Source: Prevotella sp. UBA7764 (lineage in GTDB: Bacteria > Bacteroidota > Bacteroidia > Bacteroidales > Bacteroidaceae). Taken from it: a stretch of DNA of 64,000 nucleotides. The notes under the pieces were generated by a model. That model was not told where the DNA came from. It worked only from the letters and a program-made list of their open reading frames with translations, and did not search any database. This document shows, piece by piece, positions 33,257 through 41,641 of the stretch. The stretch spans positions 241 through 64,240 of the forward strand of contig DLDU01000042.1 of assembly GCA_002481295.1 (NCBI GenBank), given 5' to 3'. Numbering within the stretch: position 1 is the stretch's first letter; the number at the start of each line of letters is the position of its first letter. The position numbers and the translations under genes were made by a program.

Positions 33257-35719
33257 TTACTTCACGCTCCACTCAAACAGTCCGCAGGAGTATTTCTCGG
33301 GCTGCTTGACGTTGAGGCGGAGCATCTTTGTCTTTACGGGCGCAAAGTGTACGGTGCAGGGCTGTCCCTTCTTGACGGGATAGCTGTCGGCATCTGCCAC
33401 CGGCTGCCACTGGCCTTGCGCGTTTTGGTATTCAATGTTCCAAGACTGCGGAACCTTGCATCCGCCCCAGGGCTGGTCGTCGTACCAGTAGATGGTTGCG
33501 GACTGCACTTGCTGTGGCTCAGTAAAGGTGTAGGTGATCCATTCCGTAGTCCCTTGTTTCGGCCACCAATGGAAATAGGGTACCGAACGGTCGTTTTCGT
33601 CGGCAGGCACCAGTCCGTCGGCAATACTCTTCATCGATGCTGAGGGCGTCGACGAGGCGATAGTGGCTTGCGAAGCCAGCGTGGCCGGTGTGGCTGGACG
33701 GGTGGCGCGCACATCCTGCGGCATCCATACCTTCATGTTGCCACTGCCACGATGGCACCAGGCGAAATACGGGATCAGCGTCAGCCGCTCGTCTGTTGTG
33801 GTCAGCCGTCCCTGCTTGTCGTAGGCCAGCAGCTGGGCATCGGTGGAGAGTGTGGTGATGTTTTGTGTCTTGAAGAGTGTGAGCTGCTTTTGGCGGTCAG
33901 CGGGGATGAAGGCTGCCATCGGCTTCTCTCCGGCGGCGAACGTCGGACTTTGGTTGACGAGCATGCCCATGATGTCGAAGTTGTTGTCAGGCCACTCAGC
34001 ACAGTAGACGAGCGGTCCACGCTCCACGGCGATCAGTCCGCGGTCAGCCACCACCTTATTATTTGCGCGCACGGTGCGCACGTCCATATCGAAGTGGATG
34101 CGCACGAGGTCCCCCTTCTTCCATGTGCGGTTGATGGTATAGTATCCGTCGGACTCCAGAGCGGCTTCCGCCTTCTTGCCGTTGACAAGCACGGAGTAAG
34201 AGGGTCGCTTGCCGTCGGAATACTCATAGAGGTCTGACGGCACGGGTCGGCTCTTTGCCCATCCCGGGATGCGTATCTTCATATTGAAGCGTCCGGCCCG
34301 GTTGTCTTCAATCTTCAGCGCGATGTCGCCATTCCAAGGGTATTGTGTCTCTTGGCTCAGCTTTACCTCTTTGCCCCCTACCTTCATCGTGGCACTGTTG
34401 GCCAGGAAGAGGTTGACATAGAGGTTGCGGTCCTTCACGGCATAGACATATCCGGGCAGCGAGGGGATGAAGCGGCAGATGTTGCTCGGGCAGCAGGCGC
34501 AGCCAAACCACGGCTGGCGCTGGTGCTGCCCCATGGACTCCAGTGGATTGGGATAGAAAAACTTTCCGCCGTCGAGGCTCACACCGCTGATAAGACCATT
34601 GTAGAGCGTGCGCTCCAGCACGTCGTAGTATTTCGACTCGCCGTGGAGCAGGAAAAGCCGGTAGTTGACATACACGTTGCCGATGGCGGCGCAGGTCTCG
34701 GCATAGGCACTCATATTGGGCAGCTCATAGTTGGCGCCGAAGGCTTCACCGTTGTTCGTGGCACCGATGCCGCCAGTGATATAGAGCTTCTTGCTGACGA
34801 TGTTGTCCCAGATGCGGTCGATGGCGTGGATGTAAGCCGTGTCGCCGGTGAGCGCGGCAACGTCAGCCATACCCGCATACATATAGGCGGCGCGCACGGC
34901 GTGTCCGACAGCTTCGTCCTGGTCAACCACTGGCTTGTGGCTTTGCGAGTATTCCGACCGCCTCTGTGTCTTACCACGATAGTCGAGGAAGAACTTCGCC
35001 TCGTCGAGATACTTGCGCTGTCTGGTGACGAGATAGAGTTTGCAGAGTGCCATCTCGGCAATCTGATGTCCCGGTACCACGCAAGCTTGATCCGGCTTAG
35101 GGCCAACTTCACGGCAGACGCAGTCGGCATAGCGGATGGCGATGTCGAGAAAGTGGTGGCTACCTGTGGCCTGGTAGTGTGCGATGGCGGCTTCTACCAT
35201 GTGTCCGAGGTTATAGAGTTCATGGCTGAGATCCTCTTCTTTCGACCATCGCTTGTCGCCAGCCCACTCGTGGGGGTGTTGCGGGTTTTGTGTTCTGGCA
35301 GTGTATAGATAGCCGTCGGGCTCCTGTGCACTGCCGATGATGGTGATCACGCTGTCGATATAGTGTTTCAGCTTAGCGTCGGGATAGGTCTGAAGGATAT
35401 AGCTCGCTCCCTCAATGGTCTTATAGGGATCGGTGTCGTCGAAGCTGTATCCCGTGATGGGAAAGACCTTTGACGGGTCTTTGAGGTGTGCGGCTGCATG
35501 CTCAAAGTTCTTGTAGCGTCCCGTCTCCTCGCATTTGCTGAAGGCGAGCGGTATGGTGACCTTGCGGCTGGCTTCGAGCCGTTGTCCCCAAAAGCTATTG
35601 GGAGCCACCTTCACGGAGGTGAACGTCACGGGAGTGATCGGATAGCCGCCGAGTCGCTTCTGTGCTTGCGTGGGCAACAGCATGACTATGGTGGCGGCGA
35701 AAGTCAAAAGTCGTTTCAT
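33257..35719 (-). CDS. Secreted GH127-type beta-L-arabinofuranosidase
   Basis: An 820-residue exported enzyme, signal peptide ending TQA with Gln20 next. The catalytic region is an (alpha/alpha)6 barrel of the former DUF1680 group (SAQEPDGYLYT, HELYNLGHMVEAAIAHY). Glu341 and Cys343 in ETCAAIG and Cys409-Cys410 in CACCPSN correspond in kind and spacing to the Glu/Cys zinc centre of the characterised enzyme HypBA1, which releases beta-L-arabinofuranose from hydroxyproline-linked arabino-oligosaccharides. After a beta-sandwich region, the last 130 residues look like a galactose-binding domain (WITYTFTEPQQVQSATIYWYDD). It is convergent with the HTCS gene and has its own promoter, but belongs functionally to PUL2. 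Confidence 0.9.
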   Translation of the reverse strand: MKRLLTFAATIVMLLPTQAQKRLGGYPITPVTFTSVKVAPNSFWGQRLEASRKVTIPLAFSKCEETGRYKNFEHAAAHLKDPSKVFPITGYSFDDTDPYKTIEGASYILQTYPDAKLKHYIDSVITIIGSAQEPDGYLYTARTQNPQHPHEWAGDKRWSKEEDLSHELYNLGHMVEAAIAHYQATGSHHFLDIAIRYADCVCREVGPKPDQACVVPGHQIAEMALCKLYLVTRQRKYLDEAKFFLDYRGKTQRRSEYSQSHKPVVDQDEAVGHAVRAAYMYAGMADVAALTGDTAYIHAIDRIWDNIVSKKLYITGGIGATNNGEAFGANYELPNMSAYAETCAAIGNVYVNYRLFLLHGESKYYDVLERTLYNGLISGVSLDGGKFFYPNPLESMGQHQRQPWFGCACCPSNICRFIPSLPGYVYAVKDRNLYVNLFLANSATMKVGGKEVKLSQETQYPWNGDIALKIEDNRAGRFNMKIRIPGWAKSRPVPSDLYEYSDGKRPSYSVLVNGKKAEAALESDGYYTINRTWKKGDLVRIHFDMDVRTVRANNKVVADRGLIAVERGPLVYCAEWPDNNFDIMGMLVNQSPTFAAGEKPMAAFIPADRQKQLTLFKTQNITTLSTDAQLLAYDKQGRLTTTDERLTLIPYFAWCHRGSGNMKVWMPQDVRATRPATPATLASQATIASSTPSASMKSIADGLVPADENDRSVPYFHWWPKQGTTEWITYTFTEPQQVQSATIYWYDDQPWGGCKVPQSWNIEYQNAQGQWQPVADADSYPVKKGQPCTVHFAPVKTKMLRLNVKQPEKYSCGLFEWSVK

Positions 35720-35749
35720 ATAATATGTATATTAGGATTTTCTTTCCGC

Positions 35750-35757
35750 AAAGTTAC
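35750..35757 (-). promoter_or_regulatory. -7 box for the GH127-type gene
   Basis: The minus strand reads TAACTTTG about 31 nt before the ATG at 35719. A second TAACTTTG on the same strand lies at 35925-35932. Confidence 0.65.
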
Positions 35758-35837
35758 GCTATTATTTCCAAACCATACGCAACGATCGTCCAAGAATCAT
35801 GCAAGAATCGTACAAAAGAGGGACTCACCTCCCGTAC

Positions 35838-35857
35838 CTCTCTGCAAAGGAGAGGGG
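35838..35857. repeat. C/T-rich palindrome
   Basis: CCTCTC and GAGAGG face each other across a short A-rich loop inside a longer stretch resembling 33104-33143. The surrounding spacer (35758-36163) contains no gene I can support. Confidence 0.4.
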
Positions 35858-36163
35858 GCTCGAAATACTGCAAGGACTGAATGTTATCCCATCCTTGCTC
35901 CGGATAATAATGCGATTATGTTTGCAAAGTTAGTCATTTTCTTGATTGGCTCCAAATGATTTGCGTCTAAAAAACAAAAGAAGAAAAGCGTATCAGCGAT
36001 TTGTCGAATGATACGGTCAACGGTATGGTCACGGTCTTGGGGCTGATGAGTGGCTGTACATAATAAAAAAGTGTAGTGGCGTAGAATTCTTTAGCAGTGC
36101 GACTGTAGTCTGGATTGGCGAGTTGCTTCAAGGAACCATAGAGATGAAATGGCCTTAACAAAT

Positions 36164-36195
36164 AAGAGGCTTCCGAACGTATTCAGAAGCCTCTT
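36164..36195 (-). terminator. Terminator of tRNA-Gln
   Basis: Arms AAGAGGCTTC (36164-36173 region) and GAAGCCTCTT (36186-36195) lie just 3' of the tRNA on the minus strand and are followed there by TTATTTGTT. Confidence 0.75.
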
Positions 36196-36199
36196 GACG

Positions 36200-36270
36200 T
36201 TGTCGTACGCGGATTCGAACCACGACAAACAGAACCAAAACCTGTTGTGCTACCATTACACCATACGACA
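36200..36270 (-). tRNA. tRNA-Gln (UUG anticodon)
   Basis: The minus strand folds as a tRNA: acceptor TGTCGTA (5') pairs with TACGACA (3') with discriminator A; the D arm contains TGGTGTAATGGTAGCA; the anticodon stem ACAGG/TCTGT encloses the loop TTTTGGT with anticodon TTG; the T arm contains GGTTCGAATCC. CCA is not encoded. A promoter lies directly upstream and a terminator directly downstream, so it is a single-gene unit. Confidence 0.95.
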
Positions 36271-36280
36271 ATCTTGAGTG

Positions 36281-36312
36281 CAAAGGTACTGTTTTTTTTG
36301 TGTATCACCAAA
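36281..36312 (-). promoter_or_regulatory. Promoter of tRNA-Gln
   Basis: On the minus strand, TTTG (36309-36312), a 20-nt spacer and TACCTTTG (36281-36288) form a full consensus promoter. Transcription should start a few nt before the mature 5' end at 36270. Confidence 0.85.
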
Positions 36313-36418
36313 TTTTCAGGCTGCTTTCTTGATTTTAGTAACAAGTATGGGTATTCTGGCAATTCAGAAAGGGAGAGAAATATTCAAGTGTTTTCTTGCT
36401 TGTTCAGGCTTTTTGTGT

Positions 36419-36426
36419 TATCTTTG
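36419..36426 (+). promoter_or_regulatory. -7 box for the ADP-ribosylglycohydrolase gene
   Basis: TATCTTTG ends 26 nt before the ATG at 36453. The -33 element is weak. Confidence 0.6.
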
Positions 36427-36452
36427 CCATTAGATAACTAAAACACACGACT

Positions 36453-37247
36453 ATGCTGGGAGCAATCATTGGCGACATTGTGGGATCTCGGTTTGAATTT
36501 GACGAGATACCCACAGACAATTTTGAACTGTTTCTCGATAAGCCCCGCTGCGACTATACCGACGACTCGATTATGACGATCGCCGTGGCCGACGCTATTC
36601 TCAACCATCGCAGCTACAGCGAAGCCCTGCACGACTGGGGGCGCCGCTATCCCAATCCCAAAGGCGGATACGGCAATATGTTTGCCGAATGGCTGAGAAG
36701 TGATGAGCCCAAGCCCCATAACTCATGGGGCAACGGTGCTGCCATGCGTGTGAGTCCCGTGGGCTGGCTCTTTGACGATTACCACGAGGTGATGGACGAG
36801 GCCAAGAAAAGCGCACAGTGCAGCCATTTGCATAAGGAGGCCATACGGGGCGCTCAGTGCGTGGCTACGCTCATCTACTGGCTACGTACCTGCCGTATCA
36901 CCAAGGAAGAGATAGAGAGCGCCGTGAAGCACAACTTTGGCTATGAGCTGCCACCGCTCGGTGACATCATGAAGATAGGCGCTGAGGGGCATTTCGACTC
37001 GTCGTGCCAGGAGACAGTGCCTTGGGCAATCCGTTGCTTCCTCGACAGCAACAGCTTTGAAAGCGCCATCCGCAATGCCGTCATGACGCGTGGTGACACC
37101 GACACGAAAGCCGCCATTACCGGCTCCATCGCTGAGGCCTTCTATGAAGTGCCCGATACGCTCTATGAGCAAGCCTGCTCCTATCTGGAGCCCGACATGC
37201 TCGACATCGTGCAGCAATTCTATCAGCGAATGCAGGATGAGCTGTAA
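36453..37247 (+). CDS. ADP-ribosylglycohydrolase (DraG/ARH-type) family protein
   Basis: A 264-residue all-helical hydrolase that removes ADP-ribose from protein or small-molecule targets. Family motifs are intact: the N-terminal GAIIGDIVGSRFEF, the metal-binding TDDS (Thr36-Ser39), the SWGNGAAMRVSPVG segment and the C-terminal GDTDT (214-218), which together bind two Mg ions. It is cytoplasmic. Length is typical of the compact bacterial members. It is a single-gene unit with its own promoter and strong terminator. The ADP-ribosylated substrate cannot be inferred. Confidence 0.93.
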   Translation: MLGAIIGDIVGSRFEFDEIPTDNFELFLDKPRCDYTDDSIMTIAVADAILNHRSYSEALHDWGRRYPNPKGGYGNMFAEWLRSDEPKPHNSWGNGAAMRVSPVGWLFDDYHEVMDEAKKSAQCSHLHKEAIRGAQCVATLIYWLRTCRITKEEIESAVKHNFGYELPPLGDIMKIGAEGHFDSSCQETVPWAIRCFLDSNSFESAIRNAVMTRGDTDTKAAITGSIAEAFYEVPDTLYEQACSYLEPDMLDIVQQFYQRMQDEL

Positions 37248-37252
37248 GGAGT

Positions 37253-37318
37253 GAATGACGAAATCACAATAAACGAATGACGAAGTAAAAATAATCGAAT
37301 GATGAAATAAAAAATCCC
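37253..37318. repeat. Three 22-bp tandem units after the ADP-ribosylglycohydrolase gene
   Basis: Units at 37253-37274, 37275-37296 and 37297-37318 all begin GAATGA(C/T)GAA and are exactly 22 bp long. The last unit runs into the terminator stem. Confidence 0.8.
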
Positions 37319-37350
37319 CGCCAAGCGACTGCTTGGCGGGGATTTTTTAT
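37309..37350. terminator. Bidirectional terminator between convergent genes
   Basis: The arms ATCCCCGCCAAGC and GCTTGGCGGGGAT with loop GACT are flanked by A-runs on the left and T-runs on the right, so the hairpin can terminate both the ADP-ribosylglycohydrolase and the secDF transcripts. Confidence 0.9.
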
Positions 37351-37401
37351 GGTTGTCAAGACGTGGCAAAGCCCTGCTGGCTTTGCCTTACGCCTGTGAT
37401 G

Positions 37402-40400
37402 TTATGCTTGTGTCTGTACTTCGGCGAGAGCCTCTTTCGCGTCTTTCTCGCCCTTCTTACCGAGGATGAGGTAAGCGATCGGCGATGCGAGGAAGATAGA
37501 GCTCAGCGTACCGACAAACACACCGACGATCATAGCGAACGAGAAGCTGCGTGTGGAGTCACCACCCAGGATGAAGATGGCGAGCAACACGATGAGCGTA
37601 CTGGCTGACGTGTTGATGGTACGGGCCAACGTCTCGTTGATACTCAGGTTGAAGAGATCGTACTTGTTGCCCTTCGGATGCTTGCGCAGGTTCTCACGGA
37701 TACGGTCGAAGACCACCACGGAGTCGTTGATATCATAACCGATCACCGTCAGGATGGCACCGATAAACGTCTGGTCGATTTCCAGTGAGAAGCCAATCCA
37801 ACCGTAGCACAGTGAGTAGAGGCCGATAACCATTGTCGTATCGATGGCAAGGGCGGCGATAGAACCCACGGAGAAGCCGAGGTTGCGGAAGCGCAGCAAG
37901 ATGTAAAGGAAGATGAAGAACAAGGCAAGACCCACACTGATGAAGGCGTTGCGCGTGATGTCCTTAGCCACAGACGGACCGACCTTAGAAGAACTGATGA
38001 TAGAGCCGCCCTGGCGGATATCAGGATTCTTGAAGGCGTTGACATTAGCCTGACTGACGAAGCCGCCCTTCTTCAAGGCGTTGTAGAGGATCGTCTCAGC
38101 CTTGTCGTCCTCAGTGGGCTTGTTGCTGTCGATGTTCCAGTTCGTGGATACACGGATCGTCTTGCCGTCGGTGCCGATAGCGATGACGTTTGTCGTAGCA
38201 GGCTTGCCGGCGTTAGGACCGCTGGTGTTGACGAAAGCGTCGTTCAGTACGTTGCGCACATCCTCTACAGGAACAGACTGGTCGAGTGTGACGACATAGT
38301 TGCGGCCACCCGTGAAGTCAATGCCCAGGCTCAGTCCGCGGACTGCGAAGCTGATGATGCTGATGATGATGAACACTGCGTAAACAGAGAAACTGGCCTT
38401 GAACATATGCATGAACTTGTAGTTCGTGCCCCGCATGAGGTTCTTGGAGAGTTTGGTGTCGAACTTCAAGTGCATCCACTTGTCGTGGTTGAGCTTGTAG
38501 TCATAGAGCAGACGTGTCAAGTACACGGCACTGAAGAAGGAGCAGCAGATACCGATGATCCAGGTCGTTGCGAATCCGCGGATAGGACCTGTACCCACAA
38601 GGAGGAGGATCACACCGGTGATCAACGAAGTAAGGTTGGAGTCGAAGATAGCGGAGAAGGCGTTGCTGTATCCGGCGTTGATGGCCTGCTTCATGCCCTT
38701 TCCGGCACGCAGCTCTTCCTTGATACGCTCATAGATCAGCACGTTGGCATCGACGGCGGTACCGAGTGACAATACCATACCGGCGATACCGGACATGGTC
38801 AAGGCTGCCTGGAACGAGGTAAGGATACCCAGTGTGAAGAATACGTTGATGAGCAGAGCGCCCACAGCGATGCTTCCGGGGATGATGTTATACATTGCTA
38901 GCATGAAGACAATCAGCAGCACGAAGGCAATGACGAAGGAGATGAGACCCTGCTGGATGGATTGTGCACCCAAAGTAGGACCGACGACCTCTTCCTGCAC
39001 GATGTGAGCAGGAGCAGGCATACGTCCTGACTTCAACGTGTTGGCCAGGTCCTTGGTATCCTCAATGGTGAAGTTACCGGAGATAGAGCTCTGTCCACCG
39101 TCGATCTCACCGTTGACACGAGGAGCGGAATAGACGACACCGTCGAGCACGATGGCGATAGCCTTGCCCACATTAGCCTTGGTGAGCTCAGCCCAGCGGC
39201 GTGCACCGTCAGAGTTCATGGTCATGCTGACCTCAGGCTGACCGGTGATATTGTTGAACTGGTCAGAAGCGTCGGTGACGACATCACCCTCCAGCGGAGC
39301 GCGTCCGTTGGTCGTGGTAACCTTCAGGGCGTGGAGCTCGAAGATGTTCTTGGCGCTTACGTCAGCAGGCTTAGCGCTCCAGAGCAGTTTCAGATCAGAG
39401 GGAAGTACCTGCTTAGCCACAGCGCCGTAGATGATGCGGTTGATGGCAGCGGTATCGCGAACGCTGGCATAGCCGACAACGCTCAGTCCCTGATTGGTAG
39501 TCTGCAGCATGGCGAGCAGCGGATGGAGCTTCTTAGCCTCGGCGAGCTGAGCGTCGGGAGTGGTCTGAACGCTGGTCTTCTTAGCGTTGTTGAGCTTGAA
39601 CTTAGGCTTAGCCTGCGTGGTAGCGGGCTTCTTGGCAGCGGCTTTCTTGGTGTTGTCGCTCTTTTCAGCCTTTGTCGTGTCGCTTTCGCTGCCAGCATTG
39701 GCCAGACGGCTGTCGAGCTGCTGGAGGTAAGGAGCGATCTCCTGAGCGTTGTAGGTCTCCCAGAACTCCAGGTTGGCACTACCCTGCAGCAGTTTGCGCA
39801 TACGCTCGGGCTCGCGGATACCCGGCATCTCCACCATGATGCGGCCCTCAGCGCCCTGTACTTTCTGGATGTTGGGCTGTACGACGCCGAACTGGTCGAT
39901 ACGTGTTCTGACGACATTGAAGGAGTTGTCGATGGCAGAGTTGACCTCTTCTCGGATGACCTTCTCCACGTCGGCATCGGAGCTGGTCGGTGAGACCTTG
40001 CCCTGAAGTTCCTGTGTAGCGAAGACCTCAGCGAGGTGATGACCGGGAGCATTCTTGTGATAGGCGTCGATGAAGAGGCTGACGAAGTCGCCCTGTGTAC
40101 GCTCCTGCTCGGCACGTGCGTCTCTCATGGACTTGACAAAAGCCATGTCGGTCTTGTGGTCGGCAAGGTTTTCAACGACATCAGGCACGCTGACCTCGAG
40201 GATAACGTTCATACCGCCTTTCAAGTCCAGACCGAGACCGATCTGCGTCTCAAGGCATTTCTGGTAGCTGTAGACGCCCAGATACTTCACAGAATCCTTG
40301 TAATCCTGCTGGGCGATGGGATCCTTCAACTTGGCAGCCTGCTCGTCGTAGTAATGCGTGGCGATAGGGAATGACAAGTAGAAGATGCAGACGAGCGTCA

Positions 40401-40440
40401 GGAGAACGCCGGTTGCAATGACAATTCCTTTGTTTTGCAT
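37402..40440 (-). CDS. secDF: Fused protein translocase subunit SecDF
   Basis: A 1012-residue inner-membrane protein that joins SecD and SecF in one chain and uses the proton gradient to help pull exported proteins through SecYEG. Visible are an N-terminal helix, the large SecD periplasmic domain (GLDLKGGMNVILEVS, and VDQFGV-type RTRIDQFGVVQPNIQKV), the six-helix SecD membrane part (GTAVDANVLIYERIKEEL), then the SecF half (GIDFTGGRNYVVTL, YDINDSVVVFDRIRENL). A Lys/Ala/Thr-rich stretch at about 250-292 interrupts the SecD periplasmic domain. It is a single-gene unit with a promoter box at 40521-40528. Confidence 0.97.
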   Translation of the reverse strand: MQNKGIVIATGVLLTLVCIFYLSFPIATHYYDEQAAKLKDPIAQQDYKDSVKYLGVYSYQKCLETQIGLGLDLKGGMNVILEVSVPDVVENLADHKTDMAFVKSMRDARAEQERTQGDFVSLFIDAYHKNAPGHHLAEVFATQELQGKVSPTSSDADVEKVIREEVNSAIDNSFNVVRTRIDQFGVVQPNIQKVQGAEGRIMVEMPGIREPERMRKLLQGSANLEFWETYNAQEIAPYLQQLDSRLANAGSESDTTKAEKSDNTKKAAAKKPATTQAKPKFKLNNAKKTSVQTTPDAQLAEAKKLHPLLAMLQTTNQGLSVVGYASVRDTAAINRIIYGAVAKQVLPSDLKLLWSAKPADVSAKNIFELHALKVTTTNGRAPLEGDVVTDASDQFNNITGQPEVSMTMNSDGARRWAELTKANVGKAIAIVLDGVVYSAPRVNGEIDGGQSSISGNFTIEDTKDLANTLKSGRMPAPAHIVQEEVVGPTLGAQSIQQGLISFVIAFVLLIVFMLAMYNIIPGSIAVGALLINVFFTLGILTSFQAALTMSGIAGMVLSLGTAVDANVLIYERIKEELRAGKGMKQAINAGYSNAFSAIFDSNLTSLITGVILLLVGTGPIRGFATTWIIGICCSFFSAVYLTRLLYDYKLNHDKWMHLKFDTKLSKNLMRGTNYKFMHMFKASFSVYAVFIIISIISFAVRGLSLGIDFTGGRNYVVTLDQSVPVEDVRNVLNDAFVNTSGPNAGKPATTNVIAIGTDGKTIRVSTNWNIDSNKPTEDDKAETILYNALKKGGFVSQANVNAFKNPDIRQGGSIISSSKVGPSVAKDITRNAFISVGLALFFIFLYILLRFRNLGFSVGSIAALAIDTTMVIGLYSLCYGWIGFSLEIDQTFIGAILTVIGYDINDSVVVFDRIRENLRKHPKGNKYDLFNLSINETLARTINTSASTLIVLLAIFILGGDSTRSFSFAMIVGVFVGTLSSIFLASPIAYLILGKKGEKDAKEALAEVQTQA

Positions 40441-40520
40441 TTTGTTAGTTTATTATTTATTTTTCTCTTTTTGTTTTTTCGTTGAGCGTGTTCTGCAATT
40501 GTTTTCGCATATAAGATGTG

Positions 40521-40528
40521 CAAAGATA
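40521..40528 (-). promoter_or_regulatory. -7 box for secDF
   Basis: The minus strand reads TATCTTTG about 80 nt before the secDF ATG, implying a leader of roughly 75 nt. Confidence 0.6.
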
Positions 40529-40567
40529 GCTATTTTTTCACGCTTTAGAAAATTTTAGCGAATGTTT

Positions 40568-41641
40568 TTAGCGTTTGTTGCTCATTTTCAGCCAACAAAC
40601 GATGGGATAATGGTCTGAAGCCTTAATGGAGCGGTCGATATGGCAGTCGTAGGGTGTAAAGTCGTCGGTGCAGAGGATGTTGTCAATGCGCACGAAAAAT
40701 CCGTTGACATGATAGCTGATGCCGGGTCCGTTGCCTGTGGCGACATAGCAGTCGGTAAGGCCTTTGGCGATGGTGCGATGGACGTATGACACCGGGCTGT
40801 CGTTGAAGTCACCGCACACGATGATGGGTGTGCCGCGGTGATAAGCGATAAAGCGGGCCACAGCCTCGGCTTGCGGGGCTCGCTTCTTTGTGGCTGTTCC
40901 GAGTTGCTTAATGAGCATTTTCGAGACATGACGTGCCGTGTCGGAGGGCAGCTCGCCCTTGACCATGAGTTTGAAGTCGCTTTTCTCTTCGAGGCTAAGG
41001 CCGGTGCTCTCCAAATGGTTGTTGACGACGATGACAGTGCGTCCTTGTATCTGCACGCGAAAAGCTGCGCTCACGTTGCCCCGGGACTCAAACGGTATGC
41101 GTTCCTTGCCATGGATGGGAAACTTACTAAACATCGCTACGACATCGCCACCATGCGTGATCGTGTCGCGGAAGGGATAGTCGCTCTGCATCACAGAGTC
41201 GACATATTGCGCGCCAAGGACGTTGATGTTGGCCTCTTGCAGGCACACGATGTCGGCTTTCTGAGCTTTGATATATTCCAATATGGGACTGGGATGGTGG
41301 CCGTCGCCAAACTGCCATACGTTGTACGACAGCACTTTGAAACTGCCGGCCGGCGCGCTCTGCGGAATATTGACCGGGCAGTACTGCCTCACGGGAACAT
41401 AGCCGATGAGGAAGCCGACGATGGGGATGAGCATGCCGCGCGACTTGATGAGCACCCAAAAGACCAGAAAGCCGAGATTGATGACGATGAGCAAGGGCAA
41501 CAGCAAGCCTATATTGCTGAGCATAGGAAAGGTTTCGGGACGTAGCCATCCCGAATATCCTGTCATCAGCAATATGGCGATCGTGGCAATATTGACCCCG
41601 GCGATGATCTGAAGCGTGACCTGCTTGATCTTCCTCATCAC
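40568..41641 (-). CDS. Membrane-anchored endonuclease/exonuclease/phosphatase-fold protein
   Basis: A 357-residue protein with three N-terminal membrane helices (about 8-30, 36-65 and 68-88) followed by an EEP-fold hydrolase domain facing one side of the membrane. Conserved fold motifs are SYNVWQFG, CLQEANINV (metal-binding Glu), NNHLEST, the GDFNDSP loop and the C-terminal SDHYPIVCWL with the catalytic Asp-His. The substrate could be a nucleic acid, a phosphoinositide-like lipid or another phosphodiester; sequence does not decide. It overlaps the rhomboid gene by 4 bp, so the pair is translationally coupled. Confidence 0.88.
   Translation of the reverse strand: MMRKIKQVTLQIIAGVNIATIAILLMTGYSGWLRPETFPMLSNIGLLLPLLIVINLGFLVFWVLIKSRGMLIPIVGFLIGYVPVRQYCPVNIPQSAPAGSFKVLSYNVWQFGDGHHPSPILEYIKAQKADIVCLQEANINVLGAQYVDSVMQSDYPFRDTITHGGDVVAMFSKFPIHGKERIPFESRGNVSAAFRVQIQGRTVIVVNNHLESTGLSLEEKSDFKLMVKGELPSDTARHVSKMLIKQLGTATKKRAPQAEAVARFIAYHRGTPIIVCGDFNDSPVSYVHRTIAKGLTDCYVATGNGPGISYHVNGFFVRIDNILCTDDFTPYDCHIDRSIKASDHYPIVCWLKMSNKR

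Noticed and set aside
35967..36161. A 64-codon minus-strand reading frame as a gene
   Set aside because: No domain, no convincing promoter and an unremarkable length for chance; listed only as part of an unexplained spacer.
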